Assembly (NCBI RefSeq): GCF_015220045.1
Contig: NZ_JADBGB010000001.1
Location: 2,907,001-2,971,000 of the forward strand
Origin: Marivivens aquimaris
GTDB lineage: Bacteria; Pseudomonadota; Alphaproteobacteria; Rhodobacterales; Rhodobacteraceae
DNA length: 64,000 bases
Reading direction: 5' to 3'
Part shown: piece after piece, positions 63,182 to 64,000 of the stretch
Numbering within the stretch: the first letter of the stretch is position 1
Layout: each line of letters starts with the position of its first letter
Notes under the pieces: model-generated
What the model was told of the DNA's origin: nothing
The model's input: the letters and a program-made list of their open reading frames with translations, nothing else
Database searches by the model: none
Program-made: the position numbers and the translations under genes

Positions 63182-64000
63182 ATGGCTCTAGCAAACCCCA
63201 AGATAACCCCCAACCGTCCCGTAATCAGGCAATTGGACGAAACCGCCATCAACCGCATCGCTGCGGGTGAGGTGGTGGAACGTCCGTCTGCTGCGGTCAA
63301 GGAACTGGTCGAGAACTCCATCGACGCTGGTGCGACCCGTATCGAGGTCGTGATCGCCGATGGCGGTAAGACTCTGATCCGCGTGACCGACAACGGCTGC
63401 GGCATCACTGCTGACCAGCTGCCGCTCGCGCTGTCGCGCCATGCGACGTCCAAGATCGACGGCTCGGACCTTCTGAACATCCATTCGTTCGGCTTCCGCG
63501 GGGAGGCTTTGCCGTCGCTCGGCGCGGTCGGCCGCCTGACCATCACCAGCCGTTGCGGCGGTGAAGAAGCCTCGGTCATCGCTGTTGCCGGTGGCCGCAT
63601 GGAGGCGGTGAAGCCCGCCGCGCTGTCCGAAGGCACGGTCGTCGAACTGAAAGACCTGTTCTACGCCACGCCCGCCCGCCTGAAATTCCTGCGCACGGAT
63701 CGCGCAGAGGCGCAGGCTGTGACCGACACAGTTAAACGCCTCGCCATGGCGGAGCCGTTCATCAGCTTCAGCCTCGTCGATGCGTCCGGTGGCAACCGCC
63801 GCGAGGTCTTCCGCGCCGATGCGGAGCAGGGCGAGATGTTCGACGCGCTGAACGGGCGTTTGGCCACCGTGCTGGGCCGTGATTTCGCGGAGAATTCGAT
63901 TGCCATTGATGCCGAGCGTGATGGTTTCCACCTGACTGGCTACGCCGCGCTGCCGACTTATTCGCGCGGTTCGTCCGTTGCGCAGTTCTTGTTCGTGAAT
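63182..64000 (+). CDS. mutL: DNA mismatch repair protein MutL (5' part)
   Basis: The first 273 residues; the gene runs off the right edge. The GHKL ATPase is complete in its motifs: ELVENSIDAGAT, VTDNGCGI, ATSKI and GFRGEALPS. MutL links mismatch recognition by MutS to strand incision. ATG 63182 has no strong ribosome-binding site; no better start is in frame. The nuclease or dimer domain lies outside the window. Confidence 0.95.
   Translation, partial: MALANPKITPNRPVIRQLDETAINRIAAGEVVERPSAAVKELVENSIDAGATRIEVVIADGGKTLIRVTDNGCGITADQLPLALSRHATSKIDGSDLLNIHSFGFRGEALPSLGAVGRLTITSRCGGEEASVIAVAGGRMEAVKPAALSEGTVVELKDLFYATPARLKFLRTDRAEAQAVTDTVKRLAMAEPFISFSLVDASGGNRREVFRADAEQGEMFDALNGRLATVLGRDFAENSIAIDAERDGFHLTGYAALPTYSRGSSVAQFLFVN

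Overview
The window looks like chromosomal core sequence of an alphaproteobacterium of the Rhodobacteraceae (Roseobacter group). It is GC-rich and dense in genes. It carries family-typical proteins (DUF2125, DUF3576, DUF3035/BamF, DUF1674/SDHAF4, DUF1643) and typical gene neighbourhoods: rsmB - heparinase - purH - lspA - bamF-like - M16 pair - mutL; aminotransferase - ftsK - lolA; rbfA - truB - rpsO - pnp. I see no rRNA, tRNA, insertion sequence, prophage, integrase or CRISPR array, and no gene-free stretch over 300 bases. The longest gaps are 43087-43349 (no recognisable feature), 49688-49949 (the pnp leader and the rpsO terminator) and 20938-21167 (divergent porin/yggS region).

Layout. 1-1535: end of a glycosyl-3-phosphoglycerate phosphatase and its glycosyltransferase partner (glucosyl- or mannosylglycerate solute synthesis). 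1532-6814 (-): cysQ, pmbA and two tandem secreted DUF2125-type paralogues. 6938-9789: SDR, an atypical crotonase-fold protein, an HNH protein and a BaiN-like flavoprotein. 9756-14264: a sulfotransferase-like gene divergent from an exopolysaccharide module (yjbH, yjbF, a tiny secreted protein, a sugar-phosphate transferase). 14254-20937 (-): epimerase, holA, lptE, leuS, DUF3576 lipoprotein, major porin. 21168-24293: yggS, an L,D-transpeptidase/ribA pair and an OmpR-type regulator. 24411-28646: secreted unknown, xth, SGNH hydrolase, then CnoX-like thioredoxin - LON-domain - Trm112. 28650-31683 (-): MarR-EmrA-EmrB drug efflux operon. 31861-41722: ubiH-type hydroxylase, amidase, dapC-like aminotransferase, ftsK, an RTX metalloprotease, lolA and a lytic transglycosylase. 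41795-47390: AEC carrier, hspQ, free-Met-sulfoxide reductase, RluA-type synthase, aldehyde dehydrogenase, 1-Cys peroxiredoxin, L,D-transpeptidase. 47555-53488 (-): pnp, rpsO, then an accessory islet (membrane-anchored RTX protein, DUF1643, small acidic protein on the other strand), truB, rbfA. 53580-64000: dapB, SDHAF4-like, rsmB, heparinase-like, purH, lspA, bamF-like, two M16 peptidases and the start of mutL.

Most genes serve cell-envelope building (LptE, LolA, LspA, BamF-like, porin, two L,D-transpeptidases, lytic transglycosylase, EPS module) or RNA/protein quality control (pnp, rbfA, truB, rsmB, hspQ, CnoX, xth, mutL). The least ordinary parts are: a palindromic element found three times just after stop codons of minus-strand genes; a terminator-like hairpin directly in front of pnp; the RTX islet inside the rbfA-truB-rpsO-pnp block; the compact EPS module with its 70-residue secreted protein; and two enzymes that have lost family catalytic residues (crotonase-like and sulfotransferase-like). 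No wholly new multi-gene system is evident. Start sites were chosen from ribosome-binding sites and family lengths, so several differ from the longest possible reading frame.
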